Shown here: positions 1-9,387 of the stretch, one piece after another
How the letters are laid out: each line of letters starts with the position of its first letter
Numbering within the stretch: the stretch's first letter is position 1
From: Halomonas sp. M20
GTDB lineage: Bacteria > Pseudomonadota > Gammaproteobacteria > Pseudomonadales > Halomonadaceae
Assembly (NCBI RefSeq): GCF_020622265.1
Contig: NZ_JACNMQ010000001.1
Coordinates: 62,001-126,000, forward strand
Direction: 5' to 3'
DNA length: 64,000 nucleotides
Position numbers and translations under genes: made by a program
The notes under the pieces: model-generated
The model's database searches: none
Seen by the model: the letters and a program-made list of their open reading frames with translations, nothing else
What the model was told of the DNA's origin: nothing

Positions 1-1
1 C

Positions 2-382
2 TCACGAATCGCCTTGGGCACGCTGCCGCTACATGAGGTAGGCAACGCCAGCGGCTTGTTCAACGTGATGCGCAATCTTGGCGGCGCCGTAGGGCTGGCG
101 CTACTGGACACGGTGCGCGACATTCAGGGTGATTATCACTGGAATCAGCTGATTCCGGCGCTGAATACCGGGCGCGCCGCGGTTGTAGAGGAGCTGGCGC
201 GCTATCAGGCGCTGTTCGAAGGCCACGTGGCCGATCCTTACCGCAGCGCCGTGGCCATGCTGGGGCAGCGTGTTTCGTTGCAAGCGGAAGTGCTGGCCTT
301 CAACGATATCTTTCTGTGGCTGGGGCTGATCTATCTGCTTTGCGTGCCGTTGGTGTTGTTGCTCAAGCGTATCGATGCCTGA
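2..382 (+). CDS. DHA2 (EmrB/QacA-type) MFS exporter, C-terminal fragment
   Basis: The frame is open from the left edge, so the gene starts outside the window; about 126 residues are visible. The motif GNASGLFNVMRNLGGAVGLA is the conserved glycine-rich segment seen late in 14-helix drug:proton antiporters of the DHA2 family. The fragment ends with a hydrophobic helix (FLWLGLIYLLCVPLVLLL) and a short basic tail, as expected for the last transmembrane segment. Such proteins sit in the inner membrane and export drugs or other small molecules using the proton gradient, usually with a periplasmic adaptor encoded upstream; none can be seen here. The substrate cannot be told. Confidence 0.8.
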   Translation, partial: SRIALGTLPLHEVGNASGLFNVMRNLGGAVGLALLDTVRDIQGDYHWNQLIPALNTGRAAVVEELARYQALFEGHVADPYRSAVAMLGQRVSLQAEVLAFNDIFLWLGLIYLLCVPLVLLLKRIDA

Positions 383-649
383 AGAATTACTGCCTAAATG
401 CCTGCGCGAACGAATTGCTGCATTGCACGGTGCTGGTGCGCCAGCCCGGTCGAAAACTCACCTGACCCCATGTTATGTCTCGTATTCTGCGCTCCGTGCG
501 CCTTGCACCTCATTTCGCTCGGCTATTTATTCAGCAATTCTTAAAGTGTTCATAATTTGTTCTATTCCCGTTATTCCCCTAAGTTTGATAAAGCCCGGTG
601 AGCGAACCGTGACGCTCGCCAGGCCAATAGCAACGATAAGGAGATGGCT

Positions 650-1183
650 ATGAAGGAGTATTCCACGCCGGCTGAGGCAGTGGACGCCGAAACGACGGTG
701 ACATTGACCGTCAATGGCGAGACGCGCCAACTGGCGATTCCCCCCAACGTGGTATTGCTGGACGCGCTGCGCGATCGACTCGGCCTCACCGGCACCAAGA
801 AAGGCTGCGATCATGGCCAGTGTGGGGCCTGTACGGTGCATGTGGACGGCCAGGCGGTCAATTCCTGCCTGAAGCTGGCGGTGATGTGCGAAGGCCATGA
901 GGTGACTACCGTGGAAGGCCTGGCAAGCGATGCGGGGCTGCATCCGGTGCAGCAGGCCTTTCTTGAACAGGACGCCTATCAGTGTGGTTTCTGCACCCCG
1001 GGGCAGATGATGTCCGCCACGGCATTGCTCGAGGATGAACGCATCGGCACCGACGATGCGGCGGTGCGAGAAGCGATGAGCGGTAATATCTGCCGCTGCG
1101 GCGCCTACAAGAATATTCTTGCCGCTATCCAGAGCGCCAGGGGCCAGTCTCCGTCTGCGCAACAGGAGAGTGAGAACCCATGA
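650..1183 (+). CDS. 2Fe-2S subunit of molybdenum aldehyde/xanthine dehydrogenase-type enzyme (PaoA/YagT-like)
   Basis: Small electron-transfer subunit of a molybdenum hydroxylase, 177 residues. It has the plant-ferredoxin cluster motif (CDHGQCGAC, then a Cys in VNSC) and the second, helical cluster motif (CGFCTPGQM, then NICRCGAY) typical of the CoxS/XdhA N-terminal family. The start at 650 is preferred to the ATG at 644 because the AAGGAG at 638-643 touches 644 but lies six bases from 650. No Tat signal is visible, unlike E. coli PaoA, so the complex is probably cytoplasmic. It is the first gene of a three-gene operon and its stop overlaps the start region of the FAD subunit. Confidence 0.9.
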   Translation: MKEYSTPAEAVDAETTVTLTVNGETRQLAIPPNVVLLDALRDRLGLTGTKKGCDHGQCGACTVHVDGQAVNSCLKLAVMCEGHEVTTVEGLASDAGLHPVQQAFLEQDAYQCGFCTPGQMMSATALLEDERIGTDDAAVREAMSGNICRCGAYKNILAAIQSARGQSPSAQQESENP

Positions 1184-2178
1184 GATCCTTTGCCTTCTCC
1201 TCTGCCGAGAACATCGAACAGGCGGTTTCTGCACAAAGCGATAACGCTGGCGAAGGGGCTTATATCGCTGGCGGCACTACCCTGATCGACCTGGTCAAAC
1301 TCGATGTGATGCGCCCCGCTCAGGTCATCGACCTCAATGGTTTGCCGCTCAAGGAAGTCGAGCAGCTCGACGACGGTCGGCTGCGCATCGGTGCCCTGGT
1401 CAGCAATACCGACCTGGCCCACCATCCGCTGGTGACAGAGCACTATCCGCTGCTCTCCCAGGCGCTGCTCTCTGGCGCCTCCACTCAGCTGCGCAACATG
1501 GCCACCACCGCCGGCAATATCATGCAGCGCACCCGCTGCCCCTATTTCCGCGACGTCGCGGCGGCCTGCAACAAGCGTGAACCCGGCAGTGGCTGCGATG
1601 CCCTGGAGGGCGTCAATCGCATGCACGCGCTGCTGGGTACCAGCGAACACTGCATCGCCACTCATCCATCGGACATGTGCGTGGCCATGGCAGCCCTGGG
1701 CGCAACCTTGACCCTCGAAGGGCCCAATGGCAGTCGCGAAATCGCCTTCGGTGATTTCCACCGGCTGCCCATGGATCGCCCCGATCTCGAACACGAGCTC
1801 GAGCCGGATGAACTGATTACCCATATCACGCTGGATACACCGGTAGTCGGCGGCGGCTCGCACTATATCAAGTTGCGCGATCGGGCCTCCTATGAGTTTG
1901 CCCTGGCCTCCGCGGCAGCGGTGGTGGCCATCGAGGACGGCGTGATTCGCGACGCGCGGCTGGCCCTTGGCGGGGTTGCCACCAAGCCTTGGCATGCAGT
2001 GGAAGCCGAACAGGCGCTCACGGGTCAGCCGGCCAGCAACGAGAGCTTTGAAGAGGCAGCGGAGATCGCGCTAGCAGAGGCCGTGTCCCGAGAGCACAAC
2101 GCCTTCAAGGCGCCGCTGGCACGGCAAGCCATCGTTCGCGCGCTTAAACACGCTACCCAGGCGGCCATGAACAGCTAA
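1180..2178 (+). CDS. FAD-binding subunit of molybdenum hydroxylase, with 4Fe-4S insertion (PaoB/YagS-like)
   Basis: Middle subunit, 332 residues, overlapping the 2Fe-2S gene by 4 bases (ATGA). The N-terminal half has the FAD pyrophosphate loop (YIAGGTTLIDL) and the segment QLRNMATTAGNIMQRTRC. This is followed by a cysteine-rich insertion (CPYFRD, then CNKREPGSGC, then EHCIATHPSDM). In the E. coli PaoB/YagS group this insertion binds an additional 4Fe-4S cluster, and it separates this group from ordinary CoxM/XdhB subunits. The protein passes electrons from the molybdenum subunit to an acceptor. The neighbours on both sides are the partner subunits. Confidence 0.9.
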   Translation: MRSFAFSSAENIEQAVSAQSDNAGEGAYIAGGTTLIDLVKLDVMRPAQVIDLNGLPLKEVEQLDDGRLRIGALVSNTDLAHHPLVTEHYPLLSQALLSGASTQLRNMATTAGNIMQRTRCPYFRDVAAACNKREPGSGCDALEGVNRMHALLGTSEHCIATHPSDMCVAMAALGATLTLEGPNGSREIAFGDFHRLPMDRPDLEHELEPDELITHITLDTPVVGGGSHYIKLRDRASYEFALASAAAVVAIEDGVIRDARLALGGVATKPWHAVEAEQALTGQPASNESFEEAAEIALAEAVSREHNAFKAPLARQAIVRALKHATQAAMNS

Positions 2179-2190
2179 AGGATTGCGAGT

Positions 2191-4392
2191 ATGGACACAC
2201 AGATCATCGGCCATCGCACCCCCCGGGTGGATGGTGAGTTCAAACTGACTGGCCGGGCCGACTATGCCGTCGACTGGCAGGCCCAGAACATGCTTTACGG
2301 CTATCCGGTGCCGGCGAGCATCGCTCATGGCGCTCTCGAAAAACTGCACTTGGACGCCGCGCGAGCCATGCCCGGAGTGGTGGATGTTTTTCATCACGGT
2401 CATTTTCCCAGGCTGTATCGCTCCCCCAATAGTCCGACGCATCAAGATCAGGTCAGCGAAGTGCGTCTGCCTTTCGAGGACGAGCGCATTCACTACGACG
2501 GCCAGTACATCGCGCTGGTGGTGGCGGAGAGCTTTGAGCAGGCCCGAGCGGCGGCCCATGCGGTGCAGGCCGACTATCGTCAGGAATCCGGTGTGATAGC
2601 GACCCTGCTGGATACTGATCAGGAAGGACGCTTACTGGAGTCGGAAGGTACCTCCCGGGGCGACCCTGAAAAGGCCTTCGATGAGGCGCCGGTCAAGATC
2701 GATCACACCTATCATATTGCCGCCGAAAGCCACATGCAGATGGAGGTGCACGCGACCCTTGCCGAGTGGCGAGACGAGCGGCTGATCGTGCATGAATCGA
2801 GCCAAGGGGTGGTCTATCAGCACAAGGCCATGGCCCGTATCTTCGGGCTGCCGGATGAGAGTGTCGAAGTCGTGTCTCACTACATCGGCTCCGGTTTCGG
2901 CAACAAGCTATTCATGTGGCCCCATGCAGTGGCGACCGCTGGCGCCGCACAGATGCTGGGGCGCCCGGTCAAGACGATCCTGCCCCGGCAGCAGGACATG
3001 GAAAACGGCGGCAACCGGCCGGCGTCCCGCCAACGTCTGCGTCTGGCCGCCGACCGGGACGGCACGCTGCTGTCGATGCTTCACGACAGCACCACGGAAA
3101 CCTCCTTCGTGCATAGCTACGTAGACTCTCTGGGGTCGGCGACACCGAGCCTGTATGCCTGCGACAACGTGGCGATCAGCCAGCGCCTGCTGGAAGTGCA
3201 TCACGGCACGCCTTGCCCCATGCGTGGCCCAGGAGAAACGTCAGGTATTTATGCACTTGAAACCGCCCTGGACGAGTTGGCCGCAGAACTGGAAATGGAT
3301 CCGCTCGAACTGCGCCGACGCAACTATGCCGATCAAGACCCGGCCTCCGAGCTGCCCTGGTCAAGCAAGCATCTGGACGACTGCTATACCGGCGCCGCCA
3401 AGCGCTTCGGCTGGGAGCGCCGCGACCCCACCCCGGGCGCCATGCGCGACGGTGACGAGATCATCGGCTGGGGTATGGCGACCGCCTCCTGGCCAGGGCT
3501 ACGCATGCCCTGCGCCGCTCGGGTCGAACTGCGCGACGATGGCAGCGTACTGGCGGCCTGCGGTACCCAGGATATCGGCACGGGTACCTATACCATCGTC
3601 GCCCAGACGGTGGCGGAGCTTTCCGGCGTGGCTCTCAAGGACATCGAGGTACGCCTGGGGGAATCCACCCTGCCGGCAGGGCCGCTTTCCGGGGGCTCCA
3701 TGGTGACCGCCACCGCCTTGCCCGCGGTGGCCGCGGCGCTGCGTAACGCTTTCGACGCCTTGAAGGAAGTCGCCACCGGAGAAGGCGGCGCGTTCGAGGG
3801 CATTGACCCGGAAAGCCTCGAAATCGAAGGCGGGGCCTTGAAAGACGGTCAGGGAAAGCGAGTCAGTTTTGGCGAGATTCTGAGCGAGCAGAAACTTGGC
3901 AGCGTCAATGGCGAAGGTCAGGCAGCGTCGGGAGATGAAAAGGGGCAGTATAGCTTCCGCTCCTTCGGCGCGCACTTTGTCGAGGTGCGCTGGGACCCGG
4001 GTATCTCACGGCTGCGAGTCGCCCGAGTAGTCAGCAGCATCGATATCGGCCGGGCGATCAATCCGTCCGCGGCGCGCAATCAGGTCGAGGGCAGTATCGT
4101 CATGGGTATCGGCATGGCGCTGACGGAAAAACTCGATTACGACCCCCGGGATGCGCGGCTGATCAACAACAACTACGCGGACTATATCGTGCCCTGCCAT
4201 GCGGACATGCCGGAGATCGATGTCGAACTGCCGGACAACCCCGATTACGCCTTCAACGAGTTTGGCGCCCGTGGAGTGGGGGAAATCGGCTTGACGGGTA
4301 TCGCCGCCGCCATCGGCAATGCGGTCTATCACGCCACCGGCAAGCGTATTCGGGATCTACCGATCACGCTGGAAAAGGTAATGGACACCTGA
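2191..4392 (+). CDS. Molybdopterin-binding catalytic subunit (PaoC/YagR-like)
   Basis: Large catalytic subunit, 733 residues, close to the usual length of PaoC-type subunits. It hydroxylates an aldehyde or N-heterocycle at a molybdenum centre. Visible family marks include the N-terminal aldehyde oxidase a/b hammerhead region, GSGFGNKLFMW, RGPGETSGIYALE, QDIGTGTYT and the C-terminal GARGVGEIGLTG, which holds the base-acting glutamate of this enzyme class. It starts 12 bases after the FAD subunit, so the three genes form one operon. Maturation probably needs the XdhC-like and MocA-like proteins near 53-54 kb. The substrate cannot be deduced; an aromatic aldehyde is a reasonable guess by analogy. 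Confidence 0.9.
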   Translation: MDTQIIGHRTPRVDGEFKLTGRADYAVDWQAQNMLYGYPVPASIAHGALEKLHLDAARAMPGVVDVFHHGHFPRLYRSPNSPTHQDQVSEVRLPFEDERIHYDGQYIALVVAESFEQARAAAHAVQADYRQESGVIATLLDTDQEGRLLESEGTSRGDPEKAFDEAPVKIDHTYHIAAESHMQMEVHATLAEWRDERLIVHESSQGVVYQHKAMARIFGLPDESVEVVSHYIGSGFGNKLFMWPHAVATAGAAQMLGRPVKTILPRQQDMENGGNRPASRQRLRLAADRDGTLLSMLHDSTTETSFVHSYVDSLGSATPSLYACDNVAISQRLLEVHHGTPCPMRGPGETSGIYALETALDELAAELEMDPLELRRRNYADQDPASELPWSSKHLDDCYTGAAKRFGWERRDPTPGAMRDGDEIIGWGMATASWPGLRMPCAARVELRDDGSVLAACGTQDIGTGTYTIVAQTVAELSGVALKDIEVRLGESTLPAGPLSGGSMVTATALPAVAAALRNAFDALKEVATGEGGAFEGIDPESLEIEGGALKDGQGKRVSFGEILSEQKLGSVNGEGQAASGDEKGQYSFRSFGAHFVEVRWDPGISRLRVARVVSSIDIGRAINPSAARNQVEGSIVMGIGMALTEKLDYDPRDARLINNNYADYIVPCHADMPEIDVELPDNPDYAFNEFGARGVGEIGLTGIAAAIGNAVYHATGKRIRDLPITLEKVMDT

Positions 4393-4435
4393 CCGGAACT
4401 GGCGCCGTCGTCGCTCATGGCGCATTCTGTGGGCC

Positions 4436-6622
4436 ATGAGCGATGACCTCCTGACAAACCTGAATCAACTGATTGATAGGCTCGGTGCGCGACGCCACCG
4501 AGCGCTACTGTGGCTCAGCGGCATCGAGCGGGAAACTTTTGCGCGGGCGCTGCGGTTATGGCGAGCCCGGGCGTGGCAGGCGCCTTTATGGCTGGGGCCA
4601 AACCCGCCGGCGGAAGACATTGCCGCGCTGCCCATGGCCAAGGTACGTACCCGGCTGGGCGGCGAGCAGGATCTGGTGGTATTCGATGCACTATCAACGG
4701 ATAGCGGCTTCGATCCGGATGCCTTCGGTGCCGTCTCCGGCACCCTGCGGGCCGGCAGCTTGCTTGTGCTGTTGACGCCAAGCGTCTGGACGCAAGGTGC
4801 TCCCCAGCCAGATGCGGATTACGCGCGCCTCGCCGCCTGGCCTTATCAAGCCAGCGAATTGAGCACGCGCTATCTTGCTCGGCTGGCACGGCGACTTGCT
4901 TCATCTCCCCAGGTGGTGTACTGGCCAAGCGGTCAGCCCTTTCCAGAGTCGAAACTGCCGCCCATCACAGCCGAGCATGCCGCCAAGAGCGATGACGCTG
5001 ACTGCCTGAGTGCGGATCAGGCGGAGGTGGTCGATCGCTTGATACGCTTGCGTCGTCGGCGGCCCCTGGTGCTCAGCGCCGATCGGGGCCGGGGCAAGAG
5101 CGCGGCACTCGGCATCGCGGCGGCCCGGCGCCTGCTGGCCAGCGAGCGTGAGCTTTGGATCACCGCACCGCGTCCGGCGGCAGTCGAGCCGGTGTTTGAG
5201 CGGCTTGCGGCGCTGTTGCCTCAAGGGCGGCGAGAGGGCAATAGATTCCAAGTGATCATCGACGGTGAGCATGCCGAGGTTCGCTTTATCGCTCCGGATG
5301 CGCTGCTTGAAGCCGTGCAATCCGAGCGCATCGATTCGCGTTCGTCGCCGACTCTGTTCGTCGACGAGGCGGCGGCGATCCCGGCCTCCTTGCTGGGTCG
5401 TTGGCTCACCGCATTTTCGCGCATCGCCTTCGCCACCACCGTGCACGGTTACGAAGGCACCGGGCGCGGGTTCCAGCTGCGCTTTCGCGCCCGGCTCGAT
5501 CGGCAGACGCCGGACTGGCGAGAACACCATCTGCGTCAGCCGATTCGCTGGGCCGAGAATGACCCATTGGAAACTCTGACTCGGGAGTTTTTGCTGCTGG
5601 ATGCCGAACCCGCCGAGGACGGGCATGCCGCAAAGGCATTGAAGAACTACGAATGGCGCCTGATCGACCTTGACCGCGTAGCGCTAGCCGAAGACGAGGC
5701 CGCCTTGAGCGAACTGTTCGGCTTGCTGGTGCAGGCGCATTACCGCACCACCCCGGCGGATCTACGCCAACTGCTCGATGCCCCGGATGTACGATTGATT
5801 GCCGCCTATGCCGGCGATATCTGCCTCGGGGTCTGCCTGGGCCAGCTGGAAGGCGGCTTCCCCACGGAGTTGGCAACGGCGATTTACCACGGCGAGCGTC
5901 GCCCCCGCGGGCATCTATTGGCTCAGTCATTGGCTACCCACGCCGGTCAGCGTGACGCGGCTCATGCGCGCTGGTGCCGTATTCTGCGTATCGCCGTGCA
6001 TCCGGTCGCGCGACGCAAAGGAGTAGGCCGTAAGCTGATCGAACATCTTGGCGAACGGATGGAAAGCGAAGGCGTCGAGCGATTAGGGGTCAGCTTTGGC
6101 GCCGAAGAGAGCCTGATCGCCTTTTGGCGCGCTCAGGGCTTCGTCTCGCTGCGACTCGGTCTTTCTCGGGAGGCTTCAAGCGGCGAGCATGCGTTGATGA
6201 TGGGGCGGGCGCTCAGCAAGCAGGCCGAGGGTTCGATCGAGAGTTCGAGTCGAGACTTTCAGCGGCTGCTGCCCAATCTGCTGGCCTTCGATCTCAAGCG
6301 CATCGAGCCGGATCTGGCGGCGTCATTTTTATGGGAAGGGCCGGTGCCCGAGATCGATGAAGATGATGTGGCGCGCGTCGCGTGGTTTGCCGAAGGAGGC
6401 GGGGAGCTTGCGTTGGTGCGCCCCTGGCTTGCCAAGGCGTGGCTGGCCTGGTGGCGAGACATGCCTTGCGAATCGTCAGAGGATGAAGTCAAAGAGCTGG
6501 TGGCGCCACTGTTTCTGGGAGATGAGTCAACGGCCCAGCAGGAAGGACGAAAAAGCCGGCTGCGCCGTTGGCGCCTATTGACCTTGCGCTTGTATGATCA
6601 TCATAGGTCGCGCAATCGTTGA
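4436..6622 (+). CDS. tmcA: tRNA(Met) cytidine acetyltransferase TmcA
   Basis: 728 residues. TmcA uses acetyl-CoA and ATP to make N4-acetylcytidine at the wobble base of the elongator tRNA-Met. Order of domains: an N-terminal TmcA-specific region (1-200), an RNA-helicase-like ATPase module with a Walker A-like SADRGRGKSAALG near residues 213-225 and a Walker B FVDEAAAIP near 307-316, then a GNAT acetyltransferase module with the acetyl-CoA loop IAVHPVARRKGVGRKLIEHL near 519-538, and an RNA-binding tail. The length matches the family. It lies 43 bases after the molybdenum enzyme operon and overlaps the frame of the next gene only at an unused TTG, so it is probably transcribed independently of function. 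Confidence 0.93.
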   Translation: MSDDLLTNLNQLIDRLGARRHRALLWLSGIERETFARALRLWRARAWQAPLWLGPNPPAEDIAALPMAKVRTRLGGEQDLVVFDALSTDSGFDPDAFGAVSGTLRAGSLLVLLTPSVWTQGAPQPDADYARLAAWPYQASELSTRYLARLARRLASSPQVVYWPSGQPFPESKLPPITAEHAAKSDDADCLSADQAEVVDRLIRLRRRRPLVLSADRGRGKSAALGIAAARRLLASERELWITAPRPAAVEPVFERLAALLPQGRREGNRFQVIIDGEHAEVRFIAPDALLEAVQSERIDSRSSPTLFVDEAAAIPASLLGRWLTAFSRIAFATTVHGYEGTGRGFQLRFRARLDRQTPDWREHHLRQPIRWAENDPLETLTREFLLLDAEPAEDGHAAKALKNYEWRLIDLDRVALAEDEAALSELFGLLVQAHYRTTPADLRQLLDAPDVRLIAAYAGDICLGVCLGQLEGGFPTELATAIYHGERRPRGHLLAQSLATHAGQRDAAHARWCRILRIAVHPVARRKGVGRKLIEHLGERMESEGVERLGVSFGAEESLIAFWRAQGFVSLRLGLSREASSGEHALMMGRALSKQAEGSIESSSRDFQRLLPNLLAFDLKRIEPDLAASFLWEGPVPEIDEDDVARVAWFAEGGGELALVRPWLAKAWLAWWRDMPCESSEDEVKELVAPLFLGDESTAQQEGRKSRLRRWRLLTLRLYDHHRSRNR

Positions 6623-6648
6623 GCGTTATTTCAAGCAGGGAAACTACC

Positions 6649-8127
6649 GTGAACGAACATCTGGAATCATTGGCGCCGGCCATTGTCTGGCGCCATTTTC
6701 GCACGCTGTGCAACACGCCAAGGCCCTCCGGCCATGAGGCCGCGTTGGTGGCGCTCATCGAAGAGTGGGCCGAGAAGCACGGTCTTTCCCACGAACGGGA
6801 TCAGATCGGCAATCTACTCGTTCGCAAGCTCGCCTCGCCGGGATGCGAACAGGCGCCGGGCATCGTGCTCCAGGGGCATCTGGACATGGTGGCTCAGGCC
6901 AACGCGGATCATCCGCATGACTTTACCCGGGACCCGCTCGACACCTATGTCGAGGATGGCTGGCTGTATGCACGGGGCACGACGCTCGGCGCCGACAATG
7001 GCCTTGGCGTCGCGGCAGCGTTAGCGGTGTTGGAAGACGAATCGCTGCGTCACGGCCCCCTTGAAGCGCTGTTCACTCTCGAGGAAGAGTCCGGCATGGG
7101 CGGCGCGCTCAATCTGGCGGAAGGCTGGCTTGAAGGGCGCTATCTGCTCAATCTCGACTCCGAAGATCGGGGCCAGGTCTATATCGGCTGTGCCGGCGGG
7201 GCGGACGTGCTGGTCTCCGCGGACCTGCCGACCAGTCCGTTGAAGGATGACGAGAGCGTCTGGCAGCTGGCATTGACCGGGCTGGTCGGAGGCCATTCGG
7301 GTATCGATATTCACAAGGGGCGTGGCAATGCCAATCGCCTGCTGGTGCGGGCGCTGCGCGTGCTTGAACCCTATGGTGCGCGACTGATCGACTATCAGGG
7401 TGGGACACTACGCAACGCGTTGCCGCGAGAGGCGTTCGCCATGCTGGCCCTGGACGCAGACGAAAGTGAAGCCGCCCAGGCACGGCTAGCCGAGTTGCAG
7501 TCCGAACTCGCCGCCGAGCTGGCCGGTGTCGATGATGGCCTGAGGCTGTCCCTGGAAGCGGTGGCTTCGCCCCCGCAGGAAGCATTGACGAGTTCCGCCA
7601 GTCATTTGCTGATTGACGCCCTGCACGCCGCACCCTACGGGGTGGAGCGCATGAGTGTCGAGGTGCCTGGGGTCGTGGAAACCTCCAACAATCTGGGCGT
7701 GGTGACGCTCGAGAAAGGGCGTTTCGAGCTCTGCGCATTGGTGCGTTCACTGCGAGACAGTGCAACCCAGGACATGGCGGATCGCTTTCGCGCCCTGTTC
7801 GATCTGATCGGCGCCACTACTCGGGTCGAGAACGCCTATCCGGGCTGGACACCGAACCCTGATAGCCGCCTGCTAAAGCGCTTTCGGGAACTGCACCAGC
7901 GCCGTCTGGATGTCGAGCCCGAGGTCAAGGTCATTCATGCGGGGCTCGAATGCGGCATTCTCGGTGGCAAGTATCCGGCACTCGACATGATCTCCTTCGG
8001 CCCTCAGATTCGCGGCGCGCATTCCCCCGATGAGCGCGTCGAGGTCGATTCCGTAGAAGAGTTCTGGGGCCTGTTGCGTGCGCTGATCGAGGAGCTGGCT
8101 GAGGAATCGGCCGAGAGCGAGGCGTGA
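6649..8127 (+). CDS. pepD: Aminoacyl-histidine dipeptidase, PepD-like (M20C peptidase)
   Basis: Cytosolic zinc dipeptidase of about 492 residues that cleaves Xaa-His and other dipeptides. Metal and catalytic motifs are in the M20 order: GHLDMVAQ, GADNGLG, the EEE of TLEEESGMGG, LNLDSED and the late RGAHSPDE. The start chosen is the GTG at 6649, with AGGG eight bases before it; this gives an N-terminus (MNEHLESLAPAIVWRHF) that lines up with PepD. A longer TTG start at 6619 overlaps the tmcA stop and has no good ribosome site. The E. coli PepD is about the same length. Confidence 0.88.
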   Translation: MNEHLESLAPAIVWRHFRTLCNTPRPSGHEAALVALIEEWAEKHGLSHERDQIGNLLVRKLASPGCEQAPGIVLQGHLDMVAQANADHPHDFTRDPLDTYVEDGWLYARGTTLGADNGLGVAAALAVLEDESLRHGPLEALFTLEEESGMGGALNLAEGWLEGRYLLNLDSEDRGQVYIGCAGGADVLVSADLPTSPLKDDESVWQLALTGLVGGHSGIDIHKGRGNANRLLVRALRVLEPYGARLIDYQGGTLRNALPREAFAMLALDADESEAAQARLAELQSELAAELAGVDDGLRLSLEAVASPPQEALTSSASHLLIDALHAAPYGVERMSVEVPGVVETSNNLGVVTLEKGRFELCALVRSLRDSATQDMADRFRALFDLIGATTRVENAYPGWTPNPDSRLLKRFRELHQRRLDVEPEVKVIHAGLECGILGGKYPALDMISFGPQIRGAHSPDERVEVDSVEEFWGLLRALIEELAEESAESEA

Positions 8128-8136
8128 TCGAGCGAT

Positions 8137-9243
8137 TCAATTGCCGCTGGGCGCCTGGCGTACCGCCTGGAGCCCAGCGGCGGAAATGAGTTCCTGATCG
8201 AAAGCGTGCTCGGCCATGCTGACGCTATCTGCAGCCAATAGCAGCGAACAGCCAGCGTCGATGATCTCCCGGCCCAGGGCCTCGATCTCTTCGTGGCGAG
8301 AAGCATCCTGATTGACGCTGCGAATATAGATCGTCTTTATGCGACCGGGATACTCCCGCACGATGCGGGCATAGGTTTCCGGGTCGTGTTGACCGCTGTC
8401 GCCGATCAGCACGAAAGGCAGGTCGTCGTAGAGCTCGAGCATCTGCTGGATCAGGTTTGCCTTATGGTCTTCCGACTTTCGCGGTAGCGGGCGCTGCAAG
8501 GTCAGGCCCCATTCCCGCAGAAACAGGATCGGTCCGATGGGAATGTTATTGCGCTGAAAGAACTCTTCAAGCACTTCATAGATGCTCCAAGGGCCTCGTG
8601 ACACATAAAGCAGTGGCCGTCTTCTCTGACCGTCGGCGCCGACGAAAAGCGCTTGATAGAGCTCTGCGACGCCGGGAAAGGCGACGCGCTGGTGGGCCTT
8701 GCGAAAGAACAGCCGATACATCATCTTCAGCTTGTTGGCGACCCCGGTATACATCACGGTATCGTCGATGTCGCTGATGACCACCAGATCCACCTCTGCC
8801 GGCGGTATGTAGATATCCACCTTGGCGCAAACGGTACGCTCATCGCGCATGACGATATCGAGCGTGCCCGTATGCCAGCTCTGGTCCGGGGCCAGCGATT
8901 TGCTCAAGGGTAGGTGAATATCGAAATACCCGTCCCGGTCGGTAGTTACCTGGGTTCGGTTGCCTTCAACGTCGAGTGTAATCTCTACATGCTTGGCGCC
9001 CCAGCGTAGCATCCGGCGAAAAACGTCGACGATGTCTCGATACAGGGTGCCTTCCGGCGCCGGTAATCCGATACGCAATTGCCGAAACACGCGTCCCATG
9101 ACGAATACTTCGCGCTGGGAACCGTAGCCGCGATAAGCGTTGACCACGATACCACCATGGCCCTTGTCCGATTTCATCGGGCGCGCCAGGACATGCAATA
9201 GCTTTCTTAGCGCCTTGCTGATCGGGCGTGGGGTGTGCGGCAT
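8137..9243 (-). CDS. APP1-domain protein (DUF2183), phosphatidate-phosphatase-like
   Basis: 368 residues. The C-terminal half carries a HAD-type DxDxT core, VVISDIDDTVMYTGVANK, followed by YVSRGPWSIYEVLEEFF and a lysine-containing stretch before FVLIGDSGQHDPE. This is the signature of the App1/DUF2183 family, whose yeast founder is a Mg-dependent phosphatidate phosphatase. The N-terminal part is beta-rich and of unknown role. No signal peptide or membrane helix is seen. The ATG at 9243 is chosen because GGAG lies about eight bases upstream; a TTG at 9261 is less likely. It converges with the pepD-like gene, their stops being 10 bases apart. Substrate unproven in bacteria. Confidence 0.8.
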   Translation of the reverse strand: MPHTPRPISKALRKLLHVLARPMKSDKGHGGIVVNAYRGYGSQREVFVMGRVFRQLRIGLPAPEGTLYRDIVDVFRRMLRWGAKHVEITLDVEGNRTQVTTDRDGYFDIHLPLSKSLAPDQSWHTGTLDIVMRDERTVCAKVDIYIPPAEVDLVVISDIDDTVMYTGVANKLKMMYRLFFRKAHQRVAFPGVAELYQALFVGADGQRRRPLLYVSRGPWSIYEVLEEFFQRNNIPIGPILFLREWGLTLQRPLPRKSEDHKANLIQQMLELYDDLPFVLIGDSGQHDPETYARIVREYPGRIKTIYIRSVNQDASRHEEIEALGREIIDAGCSLLLAADSVSMAEHAFDQELISAAGLQAVRQAPSGN

Positions 9244-9285
9244 GGGTGGCTCTCCAGACAAGACAGGTAATTAACCAAGCATACA

Positions 9286-9317
9286 CAAAAACGCCTGTCT
9301 CCCGGAGGAGACAGGCG
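9286..9317 (-). terminator. Rho-independent terminator, probably bidirectional
   Basis: An 11 bp perfect stem (9292-9302 with 9307-9317) closes a 4-base loop. On the minus strand it is followed by a run of T (9286-9290), placing it correctly to end the PfpI-family transcript. The plus-strand side also runs into A/T-rich sequence. Confidence 0.8.
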
Positions 9318-9387
9318 CTAAATCGAAAAAAGAACAATTAAAAGGGACTAACAATAAGAACTAATCAACAAGAATCATGCGAATCGA

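Noticed and set aside
1105-1995. Minus-strand open frame of 296 codons within the molybdenum enzyme genes
   Set aside because: Antisense shadow of the FAD subunit gene, with no ribosome site or recognisable domain.
4901-5626. Minus-strand open frame inside tmcA
   Set aside because: Antisense shadow of a strongly supported gene; no protein features.
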